In this document: in pieces, positions 60,573 to 64,000 of the stretch
How positions within the stretch are numbered: the stretch's first letter is position 1
Layout of the letters: each line of letters starts with the position of its first letter
NCBI RefSeq assembly: GCF_000208865.1
Contig: NC_018394.1
Coordinates: 2,441,964 to 2,505,963 of the forward strand
From: Neospora caninum Liverpool
Lineage: Eukaryota > Apicomplexa > Conoidasida > Eucoccidiorida > Sarcocystidae
Reading direction: 5' to 3'
Length of the DNA stretch: 64,000 nucleotides
The notes under the pieces: generated by a model
The model's input: only the letters and a program-made list of their open reading frames with translations
What the model was told of the DNA's origin: nothing
Databases searched by the model: none
Position numbers and translations under genes: made by a program

Positions 60573-62546
60573 AGTCCAGAAATATAAGTTGGAATACATG
60601 TTTACCTTGATGGCGTATGTCACGTGCTAGCTTTAAGTGGCCTAAGGAGCGCTCCCGCTTGTCTGCGGTGCAACCTTCACGAATAACCTCTTGCTAAGGT
60701 AGCTTTGGAACGTCCGCAGTACAGGGGCCCAACTTTGGCTCGGGGAAACGGTTCCAAAATGTGGTTGTCGCAAGGTTTTTTGCGGTGGCCTTAACACCGA
60801 AATTAAAAGAGACAGAACTAGTGTAATCTGTGTAATCTGTGTAATCTGCAGTATTCTTGAGCCAAAAAGAGCCTTGGAGTTCTTAGTACCAGTGTTCAGC
60901 TCATTTGGCATGATCGGAATCAAGCAGTGTGAATACTTACCGGGAGGTTTTTGTATTGATGGATGCGAACGCTGTGGTACTCATATACACAGTGACTCGT
61001 ATGGACATTTCAGCCATGCCATTATCAGTTACCGAGCCATTGCATAACCAGAGTGCGGTGCTAGATTTGTCTGTACCATTAGGAGCGGATATCAGAATTG
61101 CAGCAGGAAACGTAAACACCAAAATGGGACTTGCCACGTTGTGGCGTGGCTGGCCCACAGCAAGGCAACAATACTAGTCGTTGAGGAAATCTATCGATTA
61201 TGCATAGCCATTCGCCAAAGCAGCAAGCAAGCTCAACAGAGACCCACTATCTAACTAACCGGTGCCTTCCTTTTCTCCGTCGTTTCTATCATACGAGTTT
61301 GATTCAAAAGAACCAGGCCGCTTTCAGCAGCTTGATTGTCGATAATGTCTAGTTTATCCATGCCGATCATATTTATATGAGCCGCGGCCGAGTTGCCTTT
61401 AGTCCCAATAGATCTCCGTTACGCTTAGAGTGAACCGGCAAGTAGGTACAAACCGAACAAGGATAAAATATTCCCATCTGTAAGTCTATCGGCTACTCTA
61501 TTACATCTCTTTGTCGTTAACGGGGCCCTACACAAATGTTCAAGCCAGATGCACAAGATGTGCAGTGGTACCCGCTTCAGTGGAGTCCGAAGGAGCTTGC
61601 GTCACATTGCCTTTTGCCTTCAATTATCAGGACGGACACCCAGCGGCGACAGAGGAATCGGATCAGACCCTCAAGTGGTTAACTTGTTTGCTTCCGGGCG
61701 AGACTGCAAGGAGATGTGAGAGAGCTGAAATGGAAGTTATAAACTGTGAAGTTGCATCTCCCCAGTACCTTCAAGTCTTCTTTGTGATTGCTCAATCCAG
61801 TGTGTCCTCGCTTTTGCCCGCGAAAGAGAGGTTCGGCCTGCAACCGCTGTCGACTCAGTAATCTCTTGAGCACAGTAACAGGGGTGTCAAAGCTGGTCTG
61901 CCTATGGCCTGTCACAGTTACCGGAATTCCTTCAGAAGTTTGCGCGCCTGGTGGAGGTGAAAGGCACACTCCCCCGCACCAACTGGAAAATTTTCAGACG
62001 CTCACACTTATTGGAAGAGTGTCTGTGTGACGCCACAATGTTTATTTCTGTGTGGCAGGACTGATGCAATTCCCAGAACAAACATACGAAATGCTTAGGC
62101 AGCCGGTATAACGTGACCTGTAGAATGTGCCTCATAAGATAGACTTATCATGCACAATGACAGAACAGTGAGTCTGTGTTTCTAGAGATTTCTGCATTAC
62201 AACCGTCGTCGTTGCTCACGGCAGCACTATCTACGATACTCGAGTGTGTCTACAACTCCTGCAACGGAGTCAATTAATCGCTTCTCTGACGAGACCATCG
62301 GGAACAGCTAGGCTCTGGGCAGCACAAGCTTATCCGTCATTTCCGACACATACACTTGAACCAAGTTTTATTTGAGAATGGCTTCTCATTTGATGGCGCC
62401 GACCGAATCACCAACATGAAAAAATCCCTCTGAGTGTTCATGAGCAACAATGAAGGAAATTATTTGAACTGCCGAGGTTTCCAGTGCGAACCGGTGCGGA
62501 GATCCTAGTCGGGAAGAAACGTATACCAAGCAAGTCACCGCTTTCT
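60573..62546. other. Intergenic stretch between convergent genes, one doubtful ORF
   Basis: Three copies of the 9-mer TGTAATCTG lie at 60821-60848. A 116-codon + frame at 61511-61861 contains several Cys (for example EGACVTLPFAF and LTCLLPGE) and could be an exon of a small secreted protein, with an acceptor-like CAG near 61580; no start exon with a signal peptide was found. The rest is AT-rich and holds the 3' UTR of the Kazal gene. Confidence 0.4.
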
Positions 62547-64000
62547 TCAGTGTGCTCTGCCAAGGAATGGTTCAGGGTCTAACGTCTTCGTCCGTGACTT
62601 GCTAGATACTGTAGGGATGGATGCGATTTTGGATGCCTTACGCTCAGACTCTGTCAAACCCGGTTTGCCGCTGTTACCGTCGTCCTGCAACTCGGAACCG
62701 TCGGTAACGGGAGTGCCTTGGGATGCGAGCGTAGCTGTATCCTTGCACTCTCCCCAGTGCTTCAGTGTTGCTTTTTTGCACTTCATGGTGCAGGCATTGG
62801 GATATGTTTTACCATCCCTACCACACACAGGATCCCACAGGAACGGGCACATGCACCCAGTGCTGTCTTCTGCGCCGTCCTGCTCGGTACTTTGGCAGGG
62901 CCCTCTGTGCTTCAGAGTTGCGTTGGCGCATTGGAGAAGGCATTCATTCCCGTACGTTACTTCATCCGCGCCGCAAACTGGATCAAGAACCTTCGAGCAC
63001 TTGCAAAGTGTCGGACTCGCCTCCTTGTCGTCGCAGCGCCCCCGGTGCTTGAGTCTAATCTTTTCACACCTGAGGAGGCACTCGTTCTCATAGGTTTTCC
63101 CATCCCTGCCGCAAACAGGGTTTGTTATTTTGGGACACTTGCAGGTGCTGGATGCCTCGTCACTCTCTGCATCTTCTTCGCAAGGACCGCGGTGTTTCAG
63201 AGCGATTTTTCCGCACCTCATGAGGCAACTGTTACCATATGTGTTCCCGTCTCTTCCGCAGACTGGATCGTAAGTTTTCGGGCAGCTGCATGCATTTTGC
63301 TCCGTTTTACACTCTCCGTCATGCTTCCGCAGAACGCCGTTACACCTCATGAGACACTTGTTATCATATGTCTTGCCATCCAGCCCACAGACCGGGTCGA
63401 TATTATAAGGACATGCGCACTCCCTTTCAGGTGACGACTCTGTTTTTAACGAAGAAATAGACGAAGTATTCGCCTCATCAGTCGCGCACGGACCTGTATG
63501 GTCTAGTCTTGTTTTGCTGCATCGTAGAAGACACCGGTTGGAGTACGTTTTACCGTCGACCCCGCACACAGGCTCTGGAAGTGAAAATTTACACTGGCAC
63601 GCTGTTTTGTATCCGCACTCGCCACCGTGGTCGAGCCTGACTCGGGCACACTTCAGCTGGCACCTGTTCTGATATGTGATTCCGTCCTTGCCACATACAG
63701 GGTCGTAGTCCTTGGGGCAGTCACAGACTTCATCATCCTCTTGCTTACACTCTCCACGATACGCTAGGCGGACGCGGTTGCACTTCATAAGGCAATCGTT
63801 TGCGTATGTGACACCATCTCTGCCACATACAGGATCCTCGATTAGGGGACAGACGCATCTTTTGCTATCTGGGGCAGATGCCGGGACGCACTCACCCTTA
63901 TGAGCCATTTTGACGCCATCGCATTTTAGGAAGCACTTGTTGGGATACGTATTGCCATCCTTGCCACAGACCGGGTGGTAGTCGCGGGTGCAGCCACAGT
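62547..64000 (-). CDS. Multi-Kazal serine protease inhibitor, 5' part beyond the window
   Basis: The minus-strand frame is open from the window edge to TGA at 62547-62549, about 484 codons without an intron. It contains nine Kazal domains in tandem, each with the pattern C-x-C-(7-8)-C-G-x-D-x-x-T-Y-x-N-x-C-x-x-x-C-(about 11)-C; the one at the edge may lack its start. The residue two after the second Cys (P1, reactive site) reads, from N to C: R, L, K, F, Y, K, K, K, F, so both trypsin-like and chymotrypsin/elastase-like targets are predicted. Short Ser/Thr/Glu linkers separate some domains. A 65-residue Ser/Lys/Thr-rich tail ends the protein with no anchor. T. gondii inhibitors TgPI-1 and TgPI-2 are shorter four-domain secreted proteins; this is a larger relative. 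The signal peptide should lie upstream of the window. Confidence 0.93.
   Translation of the reverse strand, partial: CGCTRDYHPVCGKDGNTYPNKCFLKCDGVKMAHKGECVPASAPDSKRCVCPLIEDPVCGRDGVTYANDCLMKCNRVRLAYRGECKQEDDEVCDCPKDYDPVCGKDGITYQNRCQLKCARVRLDHGGECGYKTACQCKFSLPEPVCGVDGKTYSNRCLLRCSKTRLDHTGPCATDEANTSSISSLKTESSPERECACPYNIDPVCGLDGKTYDNKCLMRCNGVLRKHDGECKTEQNACSCPKTYDPVCGRDGNTYGNSCLMRCGKIALKHRGPCEEDAESDEASSTCKCPKITNPVCGRDGKTYENECLLRCEKIRLKHRGRCDDKEASPTLCKCSKVLDPVCGADEVTYGNECLLQCANATLKHRGPCQSTEQDGAEDSTGCMCPFLWDPVCGRDGKTYPNACTMKCKKATLKHWGECKDTATLASQGTPVTDGSELQDDGNSGKPGLTESERKASKIASIPTVSSKSRTKTLDPEPFLGRAH

Noticed and set aside
61511..61861. Cys-containing 116-codon + frame as a small secreted protein
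   Set aside because: No signal-peptide exon or matching splice phase was found; kept only as a note in the intergenic entry.

Overview
The window reads as nuclear DNA of a tissue-cyst-forming coccidian, most likely Toxoplasma gondii or a very close relative (Hammondia, Neospora). The support is intron-split genes with GT-AG junctions and T/C-rich acceptors, about 50% GC, long low-complexity inserts in conserved proteins, a eukaryotic tRNA, and a protein set that fits this group: a GPI-type carbonic anhydrase, a GDA1/CD39 apyrase, a multi-Kazal inhibitor, and small signal-peptide proteins. The species call is inference; no search was possible. All exon maps below were built by hand from reading frame, splice dinucleotides, intron phase and remembered family motifs.

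Layout, left to right. 1-0.9 kb: 3' end of an unrecognised + strand gene. 3.7-13.0 kb: a BBS5 homologue (BBSome subunit, cilium/flagellum) with nine firm exons, a long disordered insert and a final exon. 13-19.8 kb: mostly non-coding, with one long minus-strand ORF and a 54-residue ClpB/HSP100-like relic. 19.9-26.0 kb: a GDA1/CD39 nucleoside phosphatase with a type II signal anchor. 28.3-33.5 kb: an alpha-type carbonic anhydrase with catalytic residues intact and a probable GPI tail on its own exon. 34.5-36.7 kb: a two-exon polytopic membrane protein. 38.6 kb: tRNA-Pro(AGG), minus strand. 40.1-48.3 kb: an 11-exon, circularly permuted YqeH/NOA1-type GTPase with an apicoplast-like bipartite leader and a large acidic insert splitting its zinc finger.

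From 49 kb on the character changes. Genes are short, mostly one or two exons, and predict secreted proteins without recognised domains: a Met-rich protein (minus), a highly repetitive Lys/Glu/Asp protein with SQWRPVTSPS and YPVHTS repeats (plus), two further signal-peptide proteins (plus), and finally the 3' part of a large Kazal inhibitor (minus) that runs off the right edge. Known roles of such proteins suggest the parasitophorous vacuole, cyst or oocyst matrix, but nothing in the sequence proves which.

The genes do not form an operon or a single pathway. The left part is housekeeping and organelle biology (flagellum, Golgi nucleotide hydrolysis, carbonic anhydrase, apicoplast ribosome assembly). 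The right part is a secreted-protein neighbourhood.
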